From the NCBI GenBank assembly GCA_008694505.1, contig VZDJ01000090.1, positions 8,983,521-9,047,520 on the forward strand: 64,000 bases of DNA. Direction: 5' to 3'. The notes under the pieces were generated by a model. It was given only the letters and a program-made list of their open reading frames with translations. It did not search any database and was not told the DNA's origin. The position numbers were made by a program, and so were the translations under genes. Source of the DNA: Cyanoderma ruficeps (taxonomy: Eukaryota; Chordata; Aves; Passeriformes; Timaliidae). Every line of letters begins with the position of its first letter. Position 1 is the stretch's first letter. Shown here piece by piece: positions 48,644-60,113 of this stretch.

Positions 48644-51586
48644 ATGCCTGGCACAGCTGCAGGCAAGGCAAGGCCTGGCAAGTCTCACTCCATCCTGGAG
48701 TCCCAAGACAGCTGCATTGAATCCAAGGCAGGCCAGAAGAAGGACACAGCTTTTGGCACTTGCTCTGTCCAGATAGATCCTTTTTGCTTGTCCTTTATGG
48801 TCTCGGGCAAGAAATAGTCACTGGCTCTTTCCCCAAAAGCCTAGCTCAGAAAGGGAACAAAATAAAACAGATTATTTCTGTATCTGGAAAACACTCCAGC
48901 AATAAACAGGATCATCTGTTGTTTGTTTGTCTTTTTTCCAAGTGGAAAGTAAAGGCAGACAGGTCTTCATAGGTGAGGCTGGGTTTTAGGCAGTCAAGAT
49001 GAAAGTATAAGAAAGCCTCTGCTGTAGAGTAAAACTGACAATGAACAAGAAATATTTTGCTCAATGTAAAACAAGGTCTTTGGAATGCAAAATCTTTGAT
49101 CTCTGTGGGTTTTGCATCTCTGCTTTCCAAGGTTTGACAATTAGAGCATAACTCATGGAACTTGTCAAAAAGACAGCTTTCTGTCTGCTGTCTGGATTTC
49201 TCTAATTTACTTATGTTGCAGGAATTAATGTTGCACATAGTTCAGAACCAGTGGTGTTACTGTTACATTAAATTGATTATAACAATAATGTGGGATTTAG
49301 GTATGGTAAGATATAGACTGTTTCTTGTGTGCATTACATGTGTTGGCTTTATCCTTGTAGTAATTCTGCAAATCTCAGTTGCTTTCTGTAACTGCACATA
49401 TTGACAACAGAAGTATTGATGGTGCTTTGATTTTGGTAAAAACAGGAAGAAAAAAAAAAAGAAAACACTAAAATGATAAAGTTCTATTGGCATGCAGATT
49501 TATGAATGTGCTAAATAGAAATAGAAGAATTAATTTAGTAAATGCTTAATACACAAAAAAAGTTTGTCTGCCTGGGTAAATTGCTTTACTGACCCTGAAA
49601 TGCAAGGACAAAAACATATACCAAGAAAAAATGAAGAATAGTAAATTTGTCCCTGTCCTTGCCCTGCAAGGTAGGGTATTTCTAGTTACAGAACTTTAAA
49701 GAGCCTTTATAAAAAGGCAATAAATTGTGTTCTAAGATGAAATCCTAATGATGCTTGCTTTCCGGGGCTTCTATGCTCTCTCAATCTGATAAGATTTTTT
49801 TTTATAATCTTGAAGCAGAGGGAGTTAGCTGCCACAATTAGAGACAAAATCTCTGACTGAACTTTTATATTGCTGGAATAAAGGTGTCTTTTCATCATGT
49901 TAACTAAGGAAATGATATTCCAGACTTGGCATCTCCCATGTTGTGGTGTTGCTCCTTTGTCCAGTGAGATTTTTCTGATCTTCTCTGCTTGCAGCAGAGA
50001 ATCTTCAGAACCTGTGAATGCTAAGGTGCATTCAGAAAAGCTGAAGTGAAACATACAGATTTTCTATAGCTCCTATGTGGATTAGGAGAAGAGCAAGGAG
50101 CATGCTTTAAAGCTACAAAACCTGGGGGTTGTCATGGGTATTAAAAACATAGAAGAAATATTCAATTTGTTTTTAATCCAGAAATTTCAATGTCTTCTCT
50201 CTGGTAGAAATAGGTTGAATAGAACTCTTCACACAATTTTGATTATTTCAGATTCTTTCTTGGCCTCAGGGCTTTCAAGTCCACTACTAAGCCATACCAT
50301 ACACTGCATGTGGGGCTGACAACTGGGTTTGGATTCCTGCTTGTCCTTCCTTTGAAGTGTTGTCTGCATTATGCCAAAAATGATGAAAGAAGATGACAAT
50401 AAAATTATTGTGGAGGGATACTGACAACTGTGGCTTTGACCCCTGCTTTAGTGGCCATGTGCCTAATGCATAGGTATTGCAGGGCCTAAGCTTTCAAGTA
50501 CTCAGAGCCTTGAGTGGATTTTACCCACAGGTTCAGAAAGTTTCTACCATTTTTAATTCCTATTTTATGATAACTCTTGTCCTATGTCAAAATGTGGTGA
50601 CAAAGAATTCTGTTCTTGTCTACCAAATTTACATGGATCACCTATGTTGCAATAAAGGAGTTGCACAATTTAAGTGTGATTGCAATATGCTGGTTTTATA
50701 ATTAGCACTATCTGAGCTTATTCATATAAGCCAGCCTCCTAGGGCTCTAATTCACTCTTGGTCTGCAAGGCAGGAAATTTGCATGCACTAAATGGCTACT
50801 CTTTACAATGGCTAATCATTGGGGAAAAAATCCTTTTGCATTTATTGTTCATAGGGAACTCTGTAGGTATTAATATGGCTATAATTTGTAGCTAAAAAAT
50901 TCCTTCACAATTTATTAGATTCATGTCCAATTGGTATAAAGTGCCACTTTTCTTGTAGCAGGAAGGATTGTTGCTGTAAAAGCTGATGAATTTCGCTTTG
51001 TAAAATGGTAGGTGAGGTGACATTTTAAGGTTGAAAACAGCAATTGTAATTTGGAATCAATACTTTATGCCCTAGAATAATGTAAGGTACTGTTCTGTCC
51101 TAATTGGCTGGAAGCTAAAATGTTAATGCCAAGCCAGCAGATGTATCCCCAGCCTGTAGTTTCCCATGAAGATTTGGTTTGCAAATAGATGACTTTCTAT
51201 TTATGGGTAAAGTAAAGCCTAATTGTGAGTCTTCACAGTACCAGGAGCTGCAACGACTGCGACTTTAAGGGAAGTGACTGGCTGATCACAGGGATGCCAC
51301 AGAGCATACCAATGAGCTGCATCAATGTGTCTGTTCCAATATGTGAAAATCTTCAGCACCCAGCAGAATGTAGACAGTAAATATCTCATTGTTTTTCACA
51401 ACAAAGTGTTGCAAGATCCAAGAAATATGGAAAATTCTAATTGGATTGAAAACAATGATTTCCTCTCAAATACGTTTCTGATTGAAAACTAATATAATCA
51501 AGTGATGTCCCAAATAATAACTGTAATGCACAGATGGTGCCAAACTGAAAGACTAAGTGACTGAAAGTGTTGACATGTTAGATTAC

Positions 51587-51643
51587 AAATCCATCCTGAA
51601 AATATTTCTATTTTAAAAATCCATGCTGAAAATTTTCTATTTC
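51587..51643 (+). repeat. Imperfect tandem duplication, about 30-bp period
   Basis: A unit starting AAATCCATCCTGAAAATA at 51587 recurs from 51617 as AAATCCATGCTGAAAATT, followed in both by a TTCTATTT block, with a few substitutions and a one-base length change. Confidence 0.85.
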
Positions 51644-51883
51644 AGTGTGTGCTTCCTGCATTTTCTCTCCTGTCCAGACTGACAGATTTTGTAGTTGTGT
51701 GGCATTTTCTCTCATGGTCAGTCCAGCCAATGTTTTTGGGACAAGGAGAAAGCACACATCGTGTATAAGCAAAGTCAAGACCTTATTGTTAGTAAATCTG
51801 AAGTTTTGAAAGTTTGATCATTATTAGTCCAGATCTAATTGCTGCAGAAGAAAAAAAAAATAATGCAGTTAACATTGCTGCAA

Positions 51884-51909
51884 ACACACATACACACACA
51901 CACACACAC
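51884..51909. repeat. (CA)n microsatellite
   Basis: Twenty-six bases of CA repeat with one T interruption. A complementary (GT)5 run lies about 85 bp downstream at 51993-52003. Confidence 0.9.
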
Positions 51910-54508
51910 TGAGTTTCTCCCCCTTTTCTGGCATTACACCTGCACTTTTGCTACTACTCTGGATCCTAATCAGTGATTTCACTCTGGCAGTAGTGTGTGT
52001 GTGATAAAGGGTGATGAAGAGTTGTCAGTATCTGGAATCCTTTGCCAGGAGGAATATGCTACTGAATGTGTTGGTGCTTTCTTCTTCATCTGCCTTGGAC
52101 TGAATAAGGGATCACTTTTATATCTTTGTTAACAGATTTTTACATCTTTCTCTCTTCTTCATTGGTCTACAGTTTCAGGTTACATCTAAATCTAAATAAC
52201 ATCTAAATACTATATAATTTATGTATGTAATGATTTATTTTTTTATGACTGCTGAAACCAGTTTGGTGCAGCTCAAGATCTTCATGCTTTTAAGTGAGCC
52301 TGACTGAGCTGTTTGGAGCTGTAGGATCTCCAGTGCCAAGCCCAGGCCCCCTCCCTCGTCTTCCTGTGCCAGTGACACTTTATGCCACATCCTGTGTCTT
52401 CACTTCCCAGACCTTCTGTTGTACCAGCCCTGTATTTATGCTATGTTAGTGTGCCAGTCATAAATATTTAATTTTTTAGCATAGATGCTTGTTCCTGCTT
52501 TCTGTATGAAACAATGGCTGTTCCACACAAAGATAAACAAAAGTAAAACAACTTTGCCAAAGACAACTTATCTGTTGGAGAATCTTCTGTTGCAGCTAAA
52601 TTGGGTACAACAAAGCAAAAGGGGTGGTTTGTGCCAGACAGCCTTCATACAGTCTCCCTTTCTGGCCTTTCCTCTTCAGAGGGAAGTAAAGTGTGTGAGA
52701 GGAGAGTAGGGGATTATCAGGAAGCATCCCCATCTGAACCCTTGGCTCTTCAGGGGTCAAGTAGACTTGAGAACCTGGTGTCTGGCAGCAGGAGGTCAGA
52801 CTGAACAGTGAGCTGGTTAAAGGCGGTCTTGAAGCAAGTTCCCTGCCTGCCAACAGAGAATTTCAAGTGTGTTGGTGAAATAATTTCTGTTTCTGTCGAG
52901 AAATAATACTGAGTTTTCATTGAAACCATTTGGTTCTGAGGCCAAAATCTCCTTGGTTTGCACTGTACCTATTTTTTTTTTCATAAAGAAGTTGATGCCT
53001 TCTGCAAGAAGACCTTTGCTTTCCAAACATCTCTGACTGTCATTAGAGTATAGAATACTGTTTGGTTTGAATGACAATAAAAACAGCTTGTGTGTAAAGG
53101 TATTGAAGAATGTCCTCTGATGGCCTATTTTCGGACATAAAATGCCAGTGCATCATCATTTAGGTAAAAGCAATGCATTTTGGAGGTATATTGATGATAA
53201 ATGTTCAATTAAACTTTCCTCAAATAGAAAGGTTCAAACTTTTTTTCAAATGATCCTTTAAATAAACTTTTATCACTCATATGATACCTGAGAGTTTGCC
53301 CTCAAATTTAACTTGACCATACCCAATTCTGAACTACTTGAAGTTTCTTTCTCTGTGAGAAAACTGCTGAAGTTTAAAAACGTTCTTAATGTCTTACTAA
53401 TTTTCTTCCCTAAGTTTTTTCATTCATATGACTTTGTCAGCTATCCCCACACCCAAACATCACTTTATGTAGTAGTTGAGAATATGGCTGTCAGTACATT
53501 GGAAACATGAAATATGGATCTCACCCCTAGGAAGCTAAAGTTAATGTGAATTCATGTAAGCTAGCTGCAAAGTACTTTTCATGCACAGAAAAAAAATAAA
53601 TAAAGAGAGAGTAAAGAAGAAAAGCAAGTATCTTAGTGACATTTTTCACAGAAACAAACTCATTTTCAAGCTTGACCAAAATGTAAGAGTGTGATAGTGG
53701 TTTCGCATTTCATCATGAATATTTCAAACACATCTGATTTCTACACATGCTATGATTGCTAATGTGTGAAGTCAGTTAATTAAGTATGCATTTAACCCTT
53801 CTTTTCTTTTCTCTGTGAGGTGCTTATGAGAAATGGAGCTCTTAAGCTAAAACAAATCCACAGACGGCATATATAGTTGTCTTGTCTTGAAAAACAGGCA
53901 AAAATCACTACTGAAATATTCATTTCTTTTGTTTGTCCTAAATGAAAGTAATTTTTTATCCAGTTGCAACTATCGTATATTCTTCAGCAGACACTTGGCG
54001 TGAAGGTCAGCAATAAATTCTTCCTGCTGCTATGTTTTCTGGCCCCTGAAATCACAAATAATGTTCATTTTCTTTGCATTATTTCATGATTTTATTTGGC
54101 TGAGCTAAAGATTGATTCAAGATTATATTTCTTGAGGGCAGGGAGTTGAGAAGAAGGGAAATGAAACCATTTTTTTTTAATCTTGTAGCTGAAGAGGCTT
54201 ACAGATTTGGCCTCAGTTTTCTTTTTTTTATTGTAAATATTTGAAGAGAGGCAGGGCAGACTCTTGTGCTGTCACACATTTTGGGTGAAGGAGGGCAGGT
54301 GGAGGTTTTGGAGAACAGCTTGGAGTTTTTCTTTATTGGCTTCTGCTGAAGCCTCACTTGAACCAACAATGACAGAATCCTTAAAACAGGTTGCTAGTGA
54401 TTCCAAATGACTCCAAAGGAATCAGGTTTTTGCACAGTTGTTTCCTGAACTCGGCTCCTGTGGGAGTCCAGGCATTCCAAACCCTGCCCTGCTGTCCTGT
54501 GACCATGT

Positions 54509-54574
54509 CGCAACCTCGCGTGGCCCCGTGACACGGCTGACACGGGTATTGCTTGCCTGTGCCTGATCTGCCCG
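54509..54574. other. Isolated CpG cluster
   Basis: Seven CpG dinucleotides in 66 bases, six of them in 54509-54544, within sequence that otherwise has very few CpGs. It is too short to be a CpG island by usual criteria. No TATA box or exon is evident next to it. Confidence 0.7.
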
Positions 54575-55789
54575 TGCAAGTGACTTCAAAGTTTTGCTAA
54601 AGGCTTTAATGGGAGTCAGAGGTCACCAAAATGCAGCTCTGACTTCCCTGTCAGTGAGCTGTAGATAACTGCCTTGTTCCTCTCAGAGAGGAGAGAAAGG
54701 GCAGGATCCGTGTTCGCGGCAGTGTTCCTGCAATCTCTCTTAATTGGTCGTATGTATCAGTGGGCAAACACAAGGGAGACCTGGAAGCATGTAAAAGGCA
54801 TGGTGGGAAGATTTGTTTAATTTCTTTTTTTCTACTTCTTTTGCATGCTTGCACAGAAATTAGAAAAAGTCCTACTGTTGTCAATTGGGTCAAAGCCTGC
54901 TTCAGCTTGCTGCCACTGTGTGACTCTGCTTTCTTCCTCATGGCTGGTTGGACACACACAGTATCTGGGGAAGAATATGGCAGAGGTGTTCAGGCAAATC
55001 TGTCACAAAGGAACTGCACTTTCTTCTGATATAAAACCTCTTATGCTGCCCTCAGCAGTTTTTCTTAGTTAAAGGGGCTCTTAAAATCTCATGTCCAGCT
55101 GTGGGACTATCTTCTTCTGAGCAAATAGTGTTGATGAAAGCTCCAAAGTCTTCCCCAGGGGAGCCACACATGAGGCACAATACAGGGTTGTACTGGCAGT
55201 GAATCTGGGAAGAGGAAATTCAGATTTTTTTTTTAAGAGCACTTTGAGGTCCTCAGGACTGTCCATTTGACATCAAAAGGTATTTTAAGTCTTGCCAGTC
55301 TCCAGGATTTTGGAGGCTACCAAGCTGTTCAAGATCATGGTCCCTTCCTTCTCCTTCTGTCTGCGGTGTCTCTGAGGCTCAGCTCTTTGAAGACATCTCG
55401 AACATCTTCTGAGGGTGAGGCAGTTTCTCTCACACCACACTGAACACTGAGGAAGTCCTGTAAAGTCTAATACCAATTTTGACAGCCTGGCTCTAAACAG
55501 CCGTAGGAAGCCCTTGGGCTTTTAATCACAGTATGATTTCTTTGTCACTCTATTCATATAAGAGAACAAGTTGCCTAATTATGTGAATTAATAGAATTTT
55601 ATAAAATTATGCTTCTTTTGTACTGGAGCTTTGCACTAGTGCCTTTTAATGTTGTACTGTAGGAAACTCTGGTCTTGTGCAGATTCTTGTTGTTGTCTGG
55701 CTAGCTGGCAGGATTATTCGGATATTTGACATTACCCATGATTAAAATTTTTATTGGATAGCTCAATCACTGCCAGGACATTCAGCAAC

Positions 55790-55890
55790 TCTGTTGACCA
55801 TCTTGGCCACCTGGCCAAATTTCTGGCTCATGTCCAGCTGTGTCTGTCCACCAGAGACCAGCACCCCCAGATCCTTTTTCACCTAGTGGA
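55790..55890 (-). mobile_element. CR1 retrotransposon internal fragment
   Basis: About 100 bp matching the reversed CR1 ORF2 region: CATCTTGGCCACCTGGCCAA, TCTGGCTCATGTCCAGCTGT and CCAGCACCCCCAGATCCTTT. The right side breaks off after TTTTTCACC. The usual 3' tail is not visible on the left, so the copy is internally fragmented or strongly diverged there. Confidence 0.85.
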
Positions 55891-56466
55891 AAATTTTACT
55901 TGACTTAACTGAAGATTCATAGCAATGGTAGCAGGGGCAGGTGTTCTTTTTGAGGTGTCTGTAGGCTCTAAATGCATATCACAATAATCAAGAAAGTCTT
56001 AGATTGGCATTTGAAATTCCACAATTTTACATGGATGCAACTGCCACAAGATAACAGCTGTGAATGTTTATAAGTTGCAAATGAAAAATATTGTTCCCCT
56101 TACAAGGATAGATTTCAAATTGGCTAAGTTAAATTTTTAGATAATGGGAGATATTTTATTACAAAGGAAGTGTACATGAGTTCTACCTCAGTTATTTAGA
56201 ATAGAGTGGTTTTGTGAAACATTTCAAGTAAAATGAATATTAATGTAGGAATTCTTTTCTTATAATGAAACCTTCCAGCTGCATCATATCCCTGGTTTGA
56301 AGCCCTGAAAATTTGTTTCCTAACAAAGCTAAGAAATGCTTAGCATATCAGTTCCCTTTGAATAACCATATTAATCCTATAAATGGTTGCTTTCTGTGCT
56401 GTTTCCACCCTACCAAAAATTATAACTGTCCTTCTGCATCTTCTCAACTGTGGAGTGCTTTTCTAC

Positions 56467-56489
56467 TATTATTGTTATTATTATTATTT
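56467..56489. repeat. (ATT)n microsatellite
   Basis: Short trinucleotide repeat with one G interruption. Confidence 0.85.
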
Positions 56490-56780
56490 GCTTTTGAATC
56501 AGTGGTTTGTTTCAGTCCTGGATAACAAATAGATTTCTGAGATTCTCTTCAGGATGTTTTAAAATGCCAGTTGATGTACTTATTGTCCTCAATCAGCACA
56601 AGACCTCACACCTTTCTTTTGAGAAGATTTTTTTTTTCTTTTAGACTGTCTGTGCTTTCTATCTAATTATTATTCCCTTCTTGTTTTCTTAGCTCTTAGT
56701 CTTGCAATTTATTCATAACTAATTTCTTATAATAGATTGTACCCTTGTTACTTTCCTTCCATCCGTAATATTATATTCTG

Positions 56781-56826
56781 CTCCTCTTTCTCTTCCCCCT
56801 TCTCCCTCCTTCTCTCCTTCTCTTTC
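56781..56826 (+). repeat. 46-base polypyrimidine tract
   Basis: Uninterrupted C/T over 46 bases. Long homopyrimidine runs with partial mirror symmetry can form triplex DNA; whether this one does is inference. Confidence 0.85.
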
Positions 56827-57254
56827 ACTTTCTTTTTGATTTGGTAACAGACATGCTGCATTTCAATATTGCTGGTTAAATTAAACCATACCAAATGTGA
56901 ACCTGTAGTCACACAGTGGTAGCTATTTTTGTGCCAACTGTATTCGGTCTAAGCATTTCTGAATTCTTTGGTGTTTATCTTCTTAAACCCCTCATTAGCA
57001 TAGAAATGAGCATCTCTCATTTCCTGCTATCCCCCATCAGATAGCAAGGTGCCTCAATTTTATAAGAAAGACATGAAGTTTTAGGATAGATTACATGGTT
57101 TGACAAGAGCATGCTGTGAACCTGTGGTTTAGATAAGGATTGTATTTTGATCTCCAGAACACATTTTTTTAGTACTCAAATAACTCCTGCTCAACCCAAA
57201 CGATGTAAGTGGACACTATACTATGAGGAAGATACTCAGTAGAGATGTGATCAC

Positions 57255-57762
57255 AGATCCACAGAGTCAGCTGGGTTGGAAAAGATCTCTGGGGTCATTG
57301 AATCCAACCTGTGGCCATATACCTCCTTGTCAACCAGACAAGGCACTGAGTGCCAAATCCAGCCTTTTTGCAACCACCTTCAGGGATGGTGACTCCACCA
57401 CCTCCCTGGGAAGCCCCTTCCAATGCCCAATCACCCTTCCTGTGAAGAAATTCTTCCTAACATCCAACCTAAACCTCCCCTGGCACAGCATACGACTCTG
57501 TCCTCTTGTCCTGCTGCTGCTTTACTGGGAGAAGAGACTGACGCCCACCTGACTACAGCCAACTTTCAGGAAGTTTTAGGGAGTGATAGGGTCTCCCCTG
57601 AGCCTCCTTTTTTCCAGGCTAAACAACCCCAGCTCCCTCAGCTGCTCCTTATTGGACTAGTGTTCAAAATCCTTCACCACCTCCATTGTCCTTCTCTGGA
57701 CATGCTCCAGCACCTCAATGTCCTTCCTAAATTGAGGTCCCAGAACTGAGCACAGCACTCAA
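57255..57762 (-). mobile_element. CR1 retrotransposon, 5'-truncated
   Basis: About 510 bp matching reversed CR1. Blocks visible in order are AGCTGGGTTGGAAAAGATCT, GGGATGGTGACTCCACCACC, TGTGAAGAAATTCTTCCTAA, CCAGGCTAAACAACCCCAGC and CCCAGAACTGAGCACAGCAC. The sequence is close to the family pattern, so this is likely one of the younger copies here. It belongs to the subtype with the TGGTGACTCCACCAC block, unlike the copies at 24 and 32 kb. No long coding frame survives. Confidence 0.94.
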
Positions 57763-58267
57763 AGTAAATGAAGTATTGTAGAGACAGTAACACCTTCTGG
57801 TGATGATGCATAATGGGTTATAAAAATGTACCCAGTTTTCTGGACTAGGTGCTATAAATATACAGTTCAGGTGAATATTGATGTATTCACATTTTTTGCT
57901 TGTTTATCAGTGTTATATAACGTCTACAAGACAAACATGCCAATACAGAATCTCATTAACTGCTGGCATATGAGCATTATGCATAATTATGCAAATGTAT
58001 AAAAAAGTAAAAATATTTATATGTATTATTGATGACACACTTTTTCTCTATCAAATGAGCTAGCTTTTACTTAACAATTTTGCAAAAATTATTTGGCTTC
58101 ATGATGCTATTAATTGGCTCATAATTTGACTTCTTTGTGTTCTGGAGCTGTGGATGCCTGTTATTGTAACACAGCAATATTAAAAGAAAAAAATCTTAAG
58201 TAAGGCTCAGAAAAGAACTTTACCTCCAGTTCATGTCTGGAATCTAATGTGGATCATGTTTCATGTG
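57763..58267. other. AT-rich non-coding DNA with POU-type motifs
   Basis: No gene. Contains TTATGCATAA at 57977-57986 overlapping into an octamer ATGCAAAT at 57989-57996, within AT-rich sequence. Confidence 0.5.
57976..57996 (+). promoter_or_regulatory. Candidate POU/octamer binding cluster
   Basis: A palindromic TTATGCATAA is followed two bases later by the octamer ATGCAAAT, both classic POU-domain recognition forms. The sites are real as sequence; binding or enhancer activity is only inferred. Such motifs also arise by chance in AT-rich DNA. Confidence 0.3.
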
Positions 58268-58383
58268 TGAAAAGGTGGATTTCACAATCAGGGATGGGAA
58301 TGTGGAAATCTAAGGCATGAGAGCACGAGAGTGAAACTGCTCATGTGATTCACATTAGTTTTGAGTGAAGCTGGCAGCCTGGG
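58268..58383 (+). repeat. 116-bp inverted-duplicate segment, copy 2
   Basis: Matches the reverse complement of 48528-48643 with three transitions and no gap. Flanking bases on both sides are unrelated between the copies. See copy 1 for content. The two copies are about 9.6 kb apart and face opposite ways. Confidence 0.92.
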
Positions 58384-60053
58384 GAAACTTTATCAGTGGA
58401 ATAAACTGTTCAAGTAAAGGGAGCTGTTCTAAAGCCAGTTAAACCCACAGAACAAATTAGTCTTGTGGTCGTGTGGCATCAGAATAGGAGCTGTAAAGAA
58501 TTTAGAAGATACTTCTGGGAAATTTAAGTTGCTGAACAGTGCTAGGATTGGTGGTCATCTCCACAGCAGGAAGCTCCAAAGAGCAACTTCAGCTCAAGTA
58601 GCATAAGACCTTTCAGGCCACCTGCACCAGTGCTGGCTGCAGCAGCCACTGTGGTGCTGGGACAATCACATTCCCTCCTGGGACAGCGTGATGGCGTGAA
58701 CCATCTTTGCATGAGGAGTGCTTCTGCTCTCCGTGAGCAGGTTATTCCTGTCTGGCAATGACAGACAACAGCTCTGCCCAATGGAGCTGAATTGGAGGTA
58801 AAAGGGTAGATTTACACATTCAATATCCTTGAATTTGGGTAGACATCTGAATTGGAACTATTTCATTGTGTGATAATGGGATGTCTGAGGTGAATGCATG
58901 TCCTAATTCAAGTCAGTCACAATATTAGACTGATTTAGGATATTTTACATTTCTTTTCATTTTTTTTACCAAACCAAAGACTTTTTTTTTTCTGTGGATT
59001 TTTTGTTTGTGGGCAGGAGAGGGTGGCTGGTTGGTTTTTCTTTTTTACTTTGGAGGCAGGTATTTGCTTTCATCAAGAAACTTAATAAAACAATGAACTG
59101 GACCCTAAGTCTTTACTCTTTTCTGAGGTTCCACTAAGACCTCTTATAACATTGCTTTTTAGTTGTTCTGACAGTATCAATATGAAACTCACAACTTTTT
59201 CTTGTTTTCAACCGTAAAAACAACTTGCTTTTGATCCTCTACTTTCATTTTCTTGTTGTTGAACTTTTTGAAAATATAATATAGTAGAGTCTGCATGAGA
59301 ATTGAAATTGCTTACAGAGAATTTTACAGTAAATTGATATCTAGAAATACTGTATTGCTGGGAAATGGTCTATTTATCTTGGGATCAGGGCAGATATGAT
59401 AAAGATATGAAACATAATCATCAGAATTCTATACCTTGGGCCAATTTCAGTTCAAGGCTAAGTACAAACAAATCCCACCAACTTTTCAGAGGCTGGCATT
59501 GCTTTACACCAGATGTTTTTCTTATCCAGATATACTTTCTGATAAGATATAGCTTACGTTTTCTATAAAATGTTTCAGTAAAACTATATTGTACTGTGGC
59601 ATAAATCATAAAAAGTAAAGCCTAATGGATTCTATCTATACAAACAGAGTTTATTATGGCATATATTCTTTGACAGGACAAATATTTACCTAGAATGCAT
59701 ATGTTGCTAACTCTGAATTACATTAGCATACCTATAATCAAAGTTTGACTTGAAATCTGCCTGTCAGGAGATAATTCCAAGAAATAGTTGTGATTGAGGG
59801 GATTGTGTGTATAATTTATATATTTTATTTATTTTAAGAATATAATACTTCTATTATCTCTGTTTTCTAAGGTATCCAAGTGTTTTCACCTGATGATAAC
59901 TTTTAGTATCAGATTCTGGATACTCTGCTGTTTCCTCAGTCAGGATGTCATGTACTTCTACACTTTGTCGCTTATTGGTGGGCAGGAGTCATTATCCTGA
60001 AAACAGAAATATCAGGCTCCAGTCCTAAAAAGCCTCTGAAGAGTAGCTATGTT

Positions 60054-60113
60054 TCCATAAAAATTAGGATGGATACAAGTAGCCTTGTATCCATCCTAAT
60101 ATAAATGTATGGA
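60054..60113. repeat. Hairpin with perfect 17-bp stem
   Basis: ATTAGGATGGATACAAG at 60063-60079 is the exact reverse complement of CTTGTATCCATCCTAAT at 60084-60100, with a four-base TAGC loop. An outer 6-bp stem (TCCATA at 60054-60059 with TATGGA at 60108-60113) extends it across an asymmetric internal loop of 3 and 7 bases. It could be a cruciform-prone site or a folded RNA if transcribed. The loop is smaller than in most microRNA precursors. Confidence 0.92.

Larger units (their letters stand above)
48644..55789. other. Unique non-coding DNA
   Basis: About 7 kb without recognisable genes. It holds a CA microsatellite at 51884-51909 with a short GT run at 51993-52003, an imperfect tandem duplication at 51587-51643, and an isolated CpG cluster at 54509-54574. 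Open frames of up to 115 codons (49707-50054 minus) look random. Confidence 0.6.
55891..57254. other. Non-coding DNA with simple repeats
   Basis: No gene recognised. Contains an (ATT)n microsatellite at 56467-56489 and a pure pyrimidine run at 56781-56826. Confidence 0.6.

Noticed and set aside
57223..57749. Overlapping plus-strand open frames of 108-109 codons
   Set aside because: They are antisense to a CR1 element and are shadows of its reverse-complemented sequence.
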